Part shown: in pieces, positions 17,943 to 26,207 of the stretch | How positions within the stretch are numbered: position 1 is the stretch's first letter | Layout of the letters: each line of letters begins with the position of its first letter | Assembly (NCBI GenBank): GCA_045597645.1 | Contig: JAZLKM010000002.1 | Coordinates: 140,059 to 204,058 of the forward strand | DNA length: 64,000 nt | Direction of reading: 5' to 3' | Source: JAKSSE01 sp045597645 | Lineage (GTDB): Bacteria > Bacillota > Clostridia > Lachnospirales > Lachnospiraceae | Position numbers and translations under genes: made by a program | The notes under the pieces: generated by a model | Told to the model about the DNA's origin: nothing | Database searches by the model: none | The model's input: the letters and a program-made list of their open reading frames with translations, nothing else

Positions 17943-18694
17943 TGATTCCAAGACAAGTAAAAATAGGCAGCCGAGTTGAAATAAGAATTGTTCAACAGGT
18001 TAGAGACGAGCACATGCCGGTAGCAGATAAAGTGATGTATATATCTTCTATTGTTGACATGGCAGAAAATGAAGACATCATTTACATTTATCAGCCTACG
18101 GAGAGAACAAGGCCAGTTAATCTTCAGAGTAATATTAGGTATGATTTTATCTTTATCACAGATGGTACATCACTTTATAGAGCAGAAGGTGAATTCATAG
18201 GATACGCGAAGGAAGCTGGAAGGAATGATATAATTTACAACAAGATTAAGATTACCAGTCCTGTAGTTAAGCATCAGCGTAGAGAGTTTTATAGGCAAGT
18301 TTGCAATATTCCCGTTATTTTCTATGAAATACCTAGTGAAGTAGCTCTTCTTCCTGAAATGAATAGTATAGAGAGCGCTTTGGAAGATGGCTCAATCGAA
18401 GGGGTAAAGGGAAGTCTTACAGGTACAATTCTCGATATTAGTGGCGGAGGCATAAGGTTTACGAGTAATAAACAGATGCTTCGTGGCATGTACGGTTTGT
18501 TTGAATTTGAGATAGACAGTGGTAAGGGAAAGCAGACAATTAGAGTCGTAGGACAGCTTCTGGATTCAGGAGCACCGGAAGGCTCAATTGGAATATATCA
18601 CAATAGAGTAAGCTTTTCATTTAAGAGTAATAAGGATAGGGAATCAATTGTACAGTTTGTTTTTACTGAACAATTGAGAAAACGTAACGGCTAA
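17942..18694 (+). CDS. PilZ-domain flagellar brake protein (YcgR/YpfA-like)
   Basis: 250 residues in two domains: an N-terminal YcgR-type beta domain (about 1-100) and a C-terminal PilZ domain. The c-di-GMP-binding motifs are both present, RRxxxR within HQRREFYRQ (near residue 110) and DxSxGG as DISGGGIRF (near 164). Proteins of this type bind c-di-GMP and slow or stop the motor via stator or C-ring contacts. Its place directly after flhG and before cheB is usual in Clostridia. This implies c-di-GMP control of motility; no cyclase or specific phosphodiesterase is in the window. Confidence 0.9.
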   Translation: MIPRQVKIGSRVEIRIVQQVRDEHMPVADKVMYISSIVDMAENEDIIYIYQPTERTRPVNLQSNIRYDFIFITDGTSLYRAEGEFIGYAKEAGRNDIIYNKIKITSPVVKHQRREFYRQVCNIPVIFYEIPSEVALLPEMNSIESALEDGSIEGVKGSLTGTILDISGGGIRFTSNKQMLRGMYGLFEFEIDSGKGKQTIRVVGQLLDSGAPEGSIGIYHNRVSFSFKSNKDRESIVQFVFTEQLRKRNG

Positions 18695-18735
18695 CATTAC
18701 TTTGCACTCGTGAGAAGTTATAGCCGTGATATAAT
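18686..18735 (+). promoter_or_regulatory. Internal extended -10 promoter with dyad before cheB
   Basis: TGATATAAT (18727-18735) is a perfect extended -10 element in the 63-base gap before cheB; no good -35 is at the right distance. An imperfect inverted repeat, ACGGCTAAC (18686-18694) and GTTATAGCCGT (18717-18727), spans the stop codon of the PilZ gene and abuts the -10. It lacks a T-run, so a terminator is unlikely. It may allow cheB-cheA-cheW-cheC-cheD-fliA to be transcribed apart from the export genes. Confidence 0.5.
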
Positions 18736-18757
18736 GTATTTATAAGAGGTAGTAGAC

Positions 18758-19417
18758 ATGGAGATACAATCTTCAAAAGAAAATTCGAAGCTCCATAAAC
18801 GTCAGGCCACCAAAGACTCAAATGGAAAATTAAATGGAAATGTATTAATTGCTATTGCTAGTTCAACGGGCGGTCCGAAGGCATTGCAGGAATTTTTACC
18901 AATGCTGCCAGAAAACTTAAATGCGCCAATTGTTCTAACGCAGCATATGCCGAAAGGATTCACAAAGGCTATGAGTGACAGATTAAATTCACTCTCAAAG
19001 GTCACTGTTCATGAGGCCGGTCAAGGTGATGTCCTTGAAAAAGGGCATGTGTATATAGCACCAGGTGGTTTTCATTTAACTTTTAGCAAATCTATTCGAA
19101 AGCAGGTGACAACTGTTCTGTCGGATGATCCTCCAGTAGGAACCTTGAAGCCGTGCGCGAATGTGATGCTTGAGTCTTTGAAAAATACTCCTTATGACAC
19201 AATCTTGTGTGTTGTTCTCACCGGAATGGGAGAGGATGGTACAAAAGGAATAATGTCATTAGGGGAGGCAAAAGACATTTATGTTATTTCACAGAGCAGA
19301 GAAACATGCGTTGTTTATGGTATGCCAAAGGCGATAGCTGAAGCTGGCTATTCGGATGAGGTTTTACCGTTGTTGTCAATCGCCGCAAGAATAGAAAAAT
19401 TAGTGGGGGTACAATGA
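18758..19417 (+). CDS. cheB: Chemotaxis methylesterase CheB lacking the receiver domain
   Basis: 219 residues: only the C-terminal methylesterase domain of CheB plus a ~27-residue polar N-terminus. The catalytic triad is intact: Ser36 in IAIASSTGGPK, His63 in LTQHMPKGFT, Asp160 in LTGMGEDGTKG. Canonical CheB is about 350 residues, with an N-terminal receiver whose phosphorylation relieves autoinhibition; no receiver code lies upstream in any frame of the gap. The enzyme would demethylate/deamidate receptor glutamates without direct phospho-control. It is encoded just before cheA and has its own promoter-like element. It is not a degraded pseudogene, since the frame is clean and starts after AAGAGGT. 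Confidence 0.9.
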   Translation: MEIQSSKENSKLHKRQATKDSNGKLNGNVLIAIASSTGGPKALQEFLPMLPENLNAPIVLTQHMPKGFTKAMSDRLNSLSKVTVHEAGQGDVLEKGHVYIAPGGFHLTFSKSIRKQVTTVLSDDPPVGTLKPCANVMLESLKNTPYDTILCVVLTGMGEDGTKGIMSLGEAKDIYVISQSRETCVVYGMPKAIAEAGYSDEVLPLLSIAARIEKLVGVQ

Positions 19418-19418
19418 A

Positions 19419-21569
19419 ATGGATGTAAGTCAGTATCTTGATATTTTCATCGATGAAACAAACGGTCATATTCAGACATTAAATGACTGCATTATGACTC
19501 TCGAGAACAATCCTGAAGACAAGGATACCATTAATGAGCTTTTTAGGGCAGCACACTCGCTTAAAGGCATGGCAGGTACCATGGGCTTTAAACGTATGCA
19601 GCATCTTACTCATGATATGGAGGATGTTTTCCAGGAGGTAAGAAACGACAACATTAAGGTCACAAGTGAAATGATTGACCTTCTGTTTGAGTGCCTCGAT
19701 GCAATTCAGGAATATGAGGATAATGTAAAGGCCACATCTGATGAGGGTACTGAAGATAATCAGACAATTATTGATAGACTAAATGCATTTCTTAATGGTG
19801 ATGCTACAACGTCTACTCAAGCAGAAGCACCGGCTACAGATGCTGCTGAGGAGGCTGCAGAGGACAGCGATGATGAAAAATTCAGGAAAGTCCAGCTTAC
19901 AGATGCTGATAGAGATGCTATAAAAGCCGCAGAAGATGCTGGTCAGAAAATATATGGATTGACTGTATATATTCAGCAGGACTGCCTACTTAAGGCCGCA
20001 AGAGCATTTCTTGTATTTAAGGCGATAGAGGACTTTGGACAGATACTTGTTTATAACCCTAGCTCACAGGATATTGAGGATGAAAAGTTTGAAAATGACT
20101 TTTCTATTTACATTGGAATAGACGCACCTATCGAGGACGTAATTAAGGCTGCTTCTTCCGTTTCAGAAATTGAAAAGATTGCATATGCTGCAACTGATTA
20201 TGCAAACCTTGTAATGCAGGCATCCGAAGAGGAGGAAGCTGCAGCAGCTTCTGAGACATCAGTACCAGTTGAGGCTAAGCCGCAAGAGCCAGCTAAAACA
20301 ACTGTAGAGAACGCCCCTGTAGTTGCAGCTAAGGCGGCACCAGCTCCTGCAGCAGCAAGCAATTCTCAAGAGAATAAAAAGCCGGCACAGGCAGGAAAAG
20401 CTGTTGTTACAAGAACTGTTCGCGTTGATATCGAGAAGCTTGATGCACTTATGAATCAGGTATCAGAGCTTATTATTGCGAAGAACTCACTTGTATCATT
20501 AAGTTCAGGCTCAGGTGAGAATGATGCTATTACCAATCAGTCATTCCATGACCAGATTGATTATCTTGAGAGGATTACAACAAGCTTACATGAGTCAGTT
20601 ATGAAGGTACGAATGGTGCCTATTGAGTCTGTTGTTAATAAGTTCCCACGAATGATAAGAGATCTTTCTAGACAACTGGGCAAGAAAATGGAGCTTCAGA
20701 TGTCTGGTGAGGATACAGAGCTTGATCGTACTGTAGTTGATCAGATTGGGGATCCGCTGCAGCACTTGCTTAGAAATTCAGCCGATCATGGACTGGAGAC
20801 TGGAGAAGAGCGTATTAGAAGAGGAAAACCTGAAGTTGGTACAATTTTCCTCAATGCATTCCAGGAAGGAAACAATGTCATTATCGAAGTTGGTGATGAT
20901 GGTAATGGTATTGATACTGAGAAGGTAAAGGCAAAAGCTATTGAGCGCGGTATTGTTACTGCAGAGCAGGCTGAGACACTAAGCCAGAAAGAAATCGTTG
21001 ATTTCCTGTTTATGCCTAGTTTCTCTATGGCAAAGCAGATTACTGATATTTCAGGAAGAGGAGTTGGACTTGATGTTGTTAAGTCTAATATAGAAGCGCT
21101 TGGAGGAGACGTAGAGGTTAAGACTGCACTGGGAGAGGGATCTAAGTTTACGGTAAGACTTCCACTTAGCCTTGCTATTATTCAGGCACTTATGGTTGAG
21201 ATTAGAGATGAGAAATATGCGATTGCGCTTGGCTCTATTCTTACAATTGAGTCAATTCCTGTTAGTGATATAAAATATGTGCAGGCAAAGGAAGTTATAC
21301 ATCTACGTGGTATGGTTATCCCGATTATTCGCCTTGATCAGGTATTGGATTGCCCACCTCAGGATGAGGATCCGGAGAATCTCACTGTTGTTATCGTTAA
21401 GAAGGGAGATAAGAGCGCAGGACTTGTTGTTGACAATCTTATGGGTCAACAGGAAATCGTTATTAAGTCACTTGGAAGCTATATTAATGGTAACAAGATT
21501 ATATCTGGTGCAACCATACTTGGCGATGGTGAGGTAGCACTTATTCTTGATTCAAATCAGTTATTCTAA
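19419..21569 (+). CDS. cheA: Chemotaxis histidine kinase CheA
   Basis: 716 residues, ATG one base after the cheB stop. Domain order: P1 Hpt with phospho-His46 (RAAHSLKGMAGTM), an acidic linker, a P2-like CheY/CheB-binding domain (about 160-275), an Ala/Pro-rich linker, P3 dimerisation (DIEKLDALMNQVSELIIAKN), P4 kinase with N box (LLRNSADHGLETGEER), G1 VGDDGNGID and G2 DISGRGVGLDVVKSNIEALG, and the P5 CheW-like regulatory domain. All catalytic motifs are present. It senses receptor arrays and phosphorylates CheY; CheB here cannot accept phosphate. Confidence 0.96.
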   Translation: MDVSQYLDIFIDETNGHIQTLNDCIMTLENNPEDKDTINELFRAAHSLKGMAGTMGFKRMQHLTHDMEDVFQEVRNDNIKVTSEMIDLLFECLDAIQEYEDNVKATSDEGTEDNQTIIDRLNAFLNGDATTSTQAEAPATDAAEEAAEDSDDEKFRKVQLTDADRDAIKAAEDAGQKIYGLTVYIQQDCLLKAARAFLVFKAIEDFGQILVYNPSSQDIEDEKFENDFSIYIGIDAPIEDVIKAASSVSEIEKIAYAATDYANLVMQASEEEEAAAASETSVPVEAKPQEPAKTTVENAPVVAAKAAPAPAAASNSQENKKPAQAGKAVVTRTVRVDIEKLDALMNQVSELIIAKNSLVSLSSGSGENDAITNQSFHDQIDYLERITTSLHESVMKVRMVPIESVVNKFPRMIRDLSRQLGKKMELQMSGEDTELDRTVVDQIGDPLQHLLRNSADHGLETGEERIRRGKPEVGTIFLNAFQEGNNVIIEVGDDGNGIDTEKVKAKAIERGIVTAEQAETLSQKEIVDFLFMPSFSMAKQITDISGRGVGLDVVKSNIEALGGDVEVKTALGEGSKFTVRLPLSLAIIQALMVEIRDEKYAIALGSILTIESIPVSDIKYVQAKEVIHLRGMVIPIIRLDQVLDCPPQDEDPENLTVVIVKKGDKSAGLVVDNLMGQQEIVIKSLGSYINGNKIISGATILGDGEVALILDSNQLF

Positions 21570-21584
21570 AGAGGGGGTACTGTA

Positions 21585-22043
21585 ATGGCTTACGATATTG
21601 AAACTGCAGATAAGAATAGAATACAGTATATTGTTGTTAAGGTTGGCAGTGAACAGTATGGTATTGATATAGGTTATATTGACAATATTGTTCGTATGTC
21701 GAAAATTACTAGAGTTCCGAAAGTACAGCCGTATTTCCAGGGCATTCTTAATCTTCGTGGTGAAGTTGTTCCTGTTATGAGTATCCGTAGAAAAATGGGA
21801 CTTGAAGACGATGAATATACTAATTCGACACGTATTGTTATTCTGAAAGTAGAGAATTCAGGAGCTATCGGAATAATAGTAGATGCTGTTAAGGAAGTTG
21901 TGACATTGTCTCAGGATGAAATTGATAGTCAACCACATAACGGTAAGGAAAATAATTTTATAAATGGTGTAGGTAAGAATGCTGAGGAGCTTATTTCGCT
22001 TCTTGATATCAATGCGGTTCTTGACGATAATATCGTCGGTTAG
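21585..22043 (+). CDS. cheW: Chemotaxis coupling protein CheW
   Basis: 152 residues, ATG after GAGGGGG. Single CheW domain with QYIVVKVGSEQYGIDIGYI at the start and FQGILNLRGEVVPVMSIRRK in the middle, matching the receptor/CheA-binding fold. It links chemoreceptors to CheA. It lies between cheA and cheC, with 15- and 8-base gaps. Confidence 0.95.
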   Translation: MAYDIETADKNRIQYIVVKVGSEQYGIDIGYIDNIVRMSKITRVPKVQPYFQGILNLRGEVVPVMSIRRKMGLEDDEYTNSTRIVILKVENSGAIGIIVDAVKEVVTLSQDEIDSQPHNGKENNFINGVGKNAEELISLLDINAVLDDNIVG

Positions 22044-22051
22044 GAGTAGAT

Positions 22052-22672
22052 ATGGCAGAAATGAATCTGGCCAATATTAGTGATATGTATTGTGACGTAT
22101 TACGTGAAATAGGTAATATCGGTGCGGGTAATGCTACAACTGCAATGGCTAATATGCTTGGCATAAAAATTGATATGAGTGTTCCACATGTAAAGTTTAT
22201 GAATGTATCTGAGATGGGCGGAGCACTTGGAGACGAGGAAGAAATCGTTGTCGGTATTTTCCTTGGAGTTGAGATGGATGTCGAAGGAAGTATGATGTTT
22301 ATTACAGATATGAAATCGGCGCACTATCTTGTTAACATGCTTATGATGAGACCGGCAGATTATGATGCTGACTTTGATGAGATGGATCTCTCAGCACTTA
22401 AAGAGATAGGCAATATTATTGCTGCATCATATCTTTCTGCATTGTCAAGCCTGACTAATATGGTTATTTCACCTAGTGTTCCGTTTATAGCTATTGATAT
22501 GGCAGCGGCAATTCTTAGTGTTCCAGCTATTCAGTTTGGACAGATGGGTGATAATGCACTTCTTATTGCTACAGAGTTCGGAGATGAGGGACAGATTAAG
22601 GGTAATTTTATTCTTATGCCTGACGAGAACTCTTATGAAAAGATTTTAAATCATTTAGGAATTACCTGGTAA
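22052..22672 (+). CDS. cheC: CheY-P phosphatase CheC
   Basis: 206 residues, ATG after TAGGAG. The two pseudo-symmetric phosphatase helices are both intact: DVLREIGNIGAGNATTAM and SALKEIGNIIAASYLSAL, each with the Glu..Asn pair. CheC dephosphorylates CheY-P and forms a complex with CheD that is stimulated by CheY-P. Together with FliY it gives the organism at least two CheY-P phosphatases. Encoded ten bases before cheD. Confidence 0.95.
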   Translation: MAEMNLANISDMYCDVLREIGNIGAGNATTAMANMLGIKIDMSVPHVKFMNVSEMGGALGDEEEIVVGIFLGVEMDVEGSMMFITDMKSAHYLVNMLMMRPADYDADFDEMDLSALKEIGNIIAASYLSALSSLTNMVISPSVPFIAIDMAAAILSVPAIQFGQMGDNALLIATEFGDEGQIKGNFILMPDENSYEKILNHLGITW

Positions 22673-22681
22673 GGAGAAAAA

Positions 22682-23170
22682 ATGGCGGAAGTAATAAAGG
22701 TCGGTATGGCTGACCTTAATGTATGTAAAGCGCCTAACTCTATTACTACCATCGGATTGGGATCATGCATCGGAGTCACTCTCTATGATCCGGTATCAAA
22801 AGTTGGCGGGATGGCACATGTAATGCTTCCTGACAGTACAGCAATAAAAAACAATACTAATATTGCAAAATTTGCTGATACGGGAGTCACAGAGCTTTTA
22901 AAAAGAGTCTTAGATGCAGGTGCAACAAAGTCAAGGTTAGTTGCAAAGATGGCAGGTGGAGCTAAGATGTTTGAAGTTTCAGGCGGAGCGGCTGCAACCA
23001 TAAATGTTGGAGAGCGCAATGCTGCTGCAGTTAAAAGCAAGCTTCAAGAGTTTGGCATTAAGATTGTTGCTAGCGATACAGGACTCAATTATGGTCGTAC
23101 AGTAGTACTTGACTGTAATAACGGGGATTTTTTGATTAAGGCTGTAGGTAAGGAACCTAAGACCATCTAG
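22682..23170 (+). CDS. cheD: Chemoreceptor glutamine deamidase CheD
   Basis: 162 residues, ATG after AAGGAGA. The catalytic Cys is in TIGLGSCIGVTLYDP and the His in GGMAHVMLPDS, followed by MAGGAKMFEV and the RNAAAVKSKL helix. CheD deamidates receptor glutamines and is regulated through CheC. In an organism with a receiver-less CheB, the CheC-CheD branch may carry more of the CheY-P feedback on adaptation; that last point is inference. Confidence 0.95.
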   Translation: MAEVIKVGMADLNVCKAPNSITTIGLGSCIGVTLYDPVSKVGGMAHVMLPDSTAIKNNTNIAKFADTGVTELLKRVLDAGATKSRLVAKMAGGAKMFEVSGGAAATINVGERNAAAVKSKLQEFGIKIVASDTGLNYGRTVVLDCNNGDFLIKAVGKEPKTI

Positions 23171-23180
23171 TGGGGGCACG

Positions 23181-23459
23181 ATGAAGACAAGACTGATTCC
23201 TGCACTATCGACATTGTGTGCTGCAGCGATTACGAGCGTCTTTAGTCTTCTGCAAAGGGTTAGTTTTTCAGTTTTTCTTAAGAGACTAGCAATTGCAGTT
23301 GCTATCTTTCTAGTAATTGGATTGATTGCTGAAATCGTAATCGAGTGGAACTTTAAACCAGAAGAGGAGCCTGATGCTCAGGACGAGCAAGGCAACGATA
23401 TGGAAGTAGAAGATAACATAGATACCGAAGCTGAGTCTGATGAGGACCAGATTTTATAG
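23181..23459 (+). CDS. Small membrane protein with acidic tail (unknown)
   Basis: 92 residues, ATG after GTGGGGGCACG. Two hydrophobic stretches (about 5-25 and 33-55, the second being RLAIAVAIFLVIGLIAEIVI) are followed by a ~37-residue tail in which more than half the residues are Asp or Glu. I do not recognise the family. It lies in the same direction between cheD and fliA, 10 bases after cheD and 7 before fliA, so it is co-expressed with chemotaxis genes. No catalytic motif is seen. The frame agrees with local codon use, so it is probably real. Confidence 0.7.
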   Translation: MKTRLIPALSTLCAAAITSVFSLLQRVSFSVFLKRLAIAVAIFLVIGLIAEIVIEWNFKPEEEPDAQDEQGNDMEVEDNIDTEAESDEDQIL

Positions 23460-23466
23460 TATTTGA

Positions 23467-24240
23467 ATGGGGCAAAAAGTAGTAAACAAAGAAAAACTAT
23501 GGGAGGACTATTGCAAAAAGCCGACTTCAGAGCTTAGAGAACAGCTTATAGTCGAGTATGTCCCCTTAGTCAAAATTGTAGCCGGAAAGCTTAGCATGTA
23601 TCTGGGATATAATGTTGAGTATGATGATTTAGTGAGCTACGGCGTCTTTGGGTTGATTGATGCAATTGACAAATTTGACATGGCTAAGGATGTCAAATTT
23701 GAGACTTATGCCTCACTTCGAATTAGAGGCTCTATATTGGATCAAATCCGAAAAATGGATTGGATTCCTCGTACGGTGAGGCAGCGTCAAAGAGCTATCG
23801 ATGATGCCATAAGAAAAATAGAAATGCGGACAGGATTGTCAGCAACTGATGATGAGATAGCCAATGAGCTTGGCATAACGTCATCTGAGTTAAATGATTG
23901 GCAAGGTCAGTTAAAGGTCACAAACGTTGTATCGCTAAATGAGTATTTGGAAGCAGGTGGAGAGCCTGTAATGGATGCCCATCATAATAGTCATTTTATT
24001 CAACCTGAGGAAAATGTTGATAAAGAGGAGCTAAAGCAAAAGCTTACAGAGTCGCTTGCAGCATTGACAGAAAAGGAGAAACAGGTTGTTCTTTTGTACT
24101 ATTACGAAGATATGACATTGAAGGAAATTGCTAAGATTCTGGATGTTACTGAGTCTAGAGTTTCTCAATTACATACAAAGGCGTTAGGCAAAATGCGAAC
24201 AAAAATGGGAGAATACATGGGCATTATTCTTAATGCTTAA
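23467..24240 (+). CDS. fliA: Flagellar sigma factor FliA (SigD, sigma-28)
   Basis: 257 residues. Region 2 (REQLIVEYVPLVKIVAGKL, then YDDLVSYGVFGLIDAIDKFD and RIRGSILDQIRKMDWIPRTV), region 3, and region 4 with helix-turn-helix TLKEIAKILDVTESRVSQLH are all present and typical of the FliA/SigD/WhiG group. It directs transcription of late flagellar genes such as flagellin and receptors. It follows cheD as in Bacillus subtilis, here with a 92-aa gene between. No clear Shine-Dalgarno sequence precedes ATG 23467 (TTATAGTATTTGA), so translation may depend on reinitiation from the upstream gene. Confidence 0.95.
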   Translation: MGQKVVNKEKLWEDYCKKPTSELREQLIVEYVPLVKIVAGKLSMYLGYNVEYDDLVSYGVFGLIDAIDKFDMAKDVKFETYASLRIRGSILDQIRKMDWIPRTVRQRQRAIDDAIRKIEMRTGLSATDDEIANELGITSSELNDWQGQLKVTNVVSLNEYLEAGGEPVMDAHHNSHFIQPEENVDKEELKQKLTESLAALTEKEKQVVLLYYYEDMTLKEIAKILDVTESRVSQLHTKALGKMRTKMGEYMGIILNA

Positions 24241-24269
24241 CATTGCAGTTTCTAATCGGGGGAGAAGAT

Positions 24270-25871
24270 TTGCAGGAAAATGGCTACTTTAAAATTGAAA
24301 TTGAGAATGGGCATTCTTTCCTATGCATTTTTCCACCGGCAACTGAGGCGGGGGAGCCTGTTTCTGTTGATGAAATAATGAAATATTTGGAGTCGCATCG
24401 ATATATGGATGTCGACCCTAAGAGCATACTCAGAACGATGGCCGATTTGAAGACATCTAATCGACTCGATCTGGGTATTTTTGATGGTATGGAGATGGCA
24501 GGAGCCGTCAGAATTAGCGTTTCACTTGATAAAATGAAGGTTACATGCAGAATGTATCCTCCTACAAGTGGTGGAATGGGAATTTCTATCAAAGATGTAA
24601 AGGCTGATCTTGAAAATAGAGGTATTGTCTATGGTATAGATGAAGCTTCTATAGCAAAAATGGTTACAACTAGAGTATATTGTACTGATTTTATAATAGC
24701 TACCGGAAAAGCACCTGAACACGGCATAGACGCTAGAATTGAATATAATTTCTCGGTTGATAAGTCACTTAAGCCGAAACTATTAGATGATGGTACTGTT
24801 GATTTCTTTAATATAGATACTATAAGCCATGTAAAGAAAGATCAGCAGCTAGCTTTATTACACCCTGCAATTATTGGGGCTCCGGGAAAAGATGTTTATG
24901 GCAATGTGATTAATCAAAGGCAGGCTAAAGGTGTGTCTTTATTTGCAAGTGCCAATACGTATCTTAGTGAAGATAAGTTTAAGCTGTTTTCAGCTGTTAA
25001 TGGACATGCGTATTTGGCAAATGATATTGTTATGGTATCGGATGAATTTGAAGTGCCGGAAAACGTCGATTTGTCAACTGGAAATATTATCTATGATGGA
25101 AGTGTCCATGTTAAAGGAAATGTATGTGAGGGCTTTAGCGTAGAGGCTGATGGAGACGTTATTGTAGATGGCGTTATCGAAGGCGCGACCATAAAATGTG
25201 GTGGACAGGTAATCATCAGAAGAGGAATTCAGGGGCAAGGCAAGGTATATATTGAGGCTGCAAGCAATGTATTTTGCAAATACATTGAGAATGCAACAAT
25301 AGTTGCAGGAGGCTATGTTGAGGCTGATTCTATAATCAATAGTAATATAACTGCAAAAGGGGATGTAATTGCTGTCGGTAAAAAGGGTATTGTTCTTGGC
25401 GGTATAGTACATGCTGATTGTAAAATCGAGGTTAATTATGCAGGAAATGAGCTAGGTGTTTCTACCCTCCTTGAGGTTGGAATCGACTCTCAGGTTAAGG
25501 CTCAGTTTACAGAAGTGCAAAAGCGTATGACTCAGACACAAAGTGAGATAGCAAAGCTAGATCCTGTGCTGAATGTGTATGCAAGAGCACTTAACATGGG
25601 AAAAGAATTAGATGAGAAACAGGCTTCATATATGCAGCTTGTAAATACTAAAATGAGGCAGTTGAAGCAGCAAATGGAGGATGATCGCGCACTTAGCAGG
25701 TCACTACAGCAGGAACTATATAAAAGTAATAGTGCAAAGATTGTTGTCAATAGGACTGCTTACCCTGGTGTTCGTATTAGAGTCTCTGGTAGTAATAAGG
25801 AGCTTATGGAATCTTGGTCTTCGTGTCAATTTAGAAGCAAGCACGGAGAAATTGAAATTGTTAATCAATAA
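24270..25871 (+). CDS. fapA: FapA-family (DUF342) protein
   Basis: About 533 residues from TTG 24270, which lies five bases after GGGGGAG (24258-24264); a longer frame from TTG 24243 lacks a ribosome-binding site. An N-terminal domain is followed by the DUF342 right-handed beta-helix in which Gly/Ile/Val turns recur (NIIYDGSVHVKGNVCEGFSV, DGDVIVDGVIEGATIKCGG, GGYVEADSIINSNITAKGDV). The C-terminus is a coiled coil. FapA proteins are often called 'flagellar assembly protein A', and in Vibrio a homologue affects polar targeting of a regulator. Its place after fliA supports a motility link; the mechanism is not known. Confidence 0.85.
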   Translation: MQENGYFKIEIENGHSFLCIFPPATEAGEPVSVDEIMKYLESHRYMDVDPKSILRTMADLKTSNRLDLGIFDGMEMAGAVRISVSLDKMKVTCRMYPPTSGGMGISIKDVKADLENRGIVYGIDEASIAKMVTTRVYCTDFIIATGKAPEHGIDARIEYNFSVDKSLKPKLLDDGTVDFFNIDTISHVKKDQQLALLHPAIIGAPGKDVYGNVINQRQAKGVSLFASANTYLSEDKFKLFSAVNGHAYLANDIVMVSDEFEVPENVDLSTGNIIYDGSVHVKGNVCEGFSVEADGDVIVDGVIEGATIKCGGQVIIRRGIQGQGKVYIEAASNVFCKYIENATIVAGGYVEADSIINSNITAKGDVIAVGKKGIVLGGIVHADCKIEVNYAGNELGVSTLLEVGIDSQVKAQFTEVQKRMTQTQSEIAKLDPVLNVYARALNMGKELDEKQASYMQLVNTKMRQLKQQMEDDRALSRSLQQELYKSNSAKIVVNRTAYPGVRIRVSGSNKELMESWSSCQFRSKHGEIEIVNQ

Positions 25872-25880
25872 GAGGATAAA

Positions 25881-26207
25881 ATGTCTATCAGTCCAATAAA
25901 CTTTAATGGAATGCTTCAGAACAACTCTGAAGTAGGAAATGTAAAGATTCAAGAAGATAGCCGTGGAGCTTTGGCGCAGAATGTTGCGCAAGCCGCGCAA
26001 ACACAGACTGAACAGCAAGTAGCGCAGTCTGTTCAGCAGACCGAAAATAATGATCCTAACGCTTTCGATATGAGCGGAGGTGGATATGGATATGGCGGCG
26101 ACGGTGGTCAAAATAGAAAAAAGAAAGATGATAAGGAGAAGAAGATTCTTAGTGATGGCTCCGTTACAATAAAGAACCAGCACAAGAGCTTCAATATAAC
26201 GATTTAA
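25881..26207 (+). CDS. Gln-rich/Gly-rich small protein (unknown)
   Basis: 108 residues, ATG after AGAGGAT, nine bases after fapA; its TAA overlaps the next ATG (TAATG). The N-terminal half is Gln/Ala/Asn-rich with a repeated AQ pattern. The middle is a glycine/tyrosine tract (GGGYGYGGDGG), followed by a lysine-rich stretch and a short beta-like end (DGSVTIKNQHKSFNITI). There is no membrane segment or catalytic motif. I do not recognise it. The tight coupling to the SwrB-like gene suggests a joint function in motility. Confidence 0.65.
   Translation: MSISPINFNGMLQNNSEVGNVKIQEDSRGALAQNVAQAAQTQTEQQVAQSVQQTENNDPNAFDMSGGGYGYGGDGGQNRKKKDDKEKKILSDGSVTIKNQHKSFNITI

Noticed and set aside
18700..18735. 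Sigma-28-type promoter before cheB (GCCG at 18723).
   Set aside because: The matching -35 element TAAA is absent at the needed spacing; the extended -10 sigma-A reading fits better.
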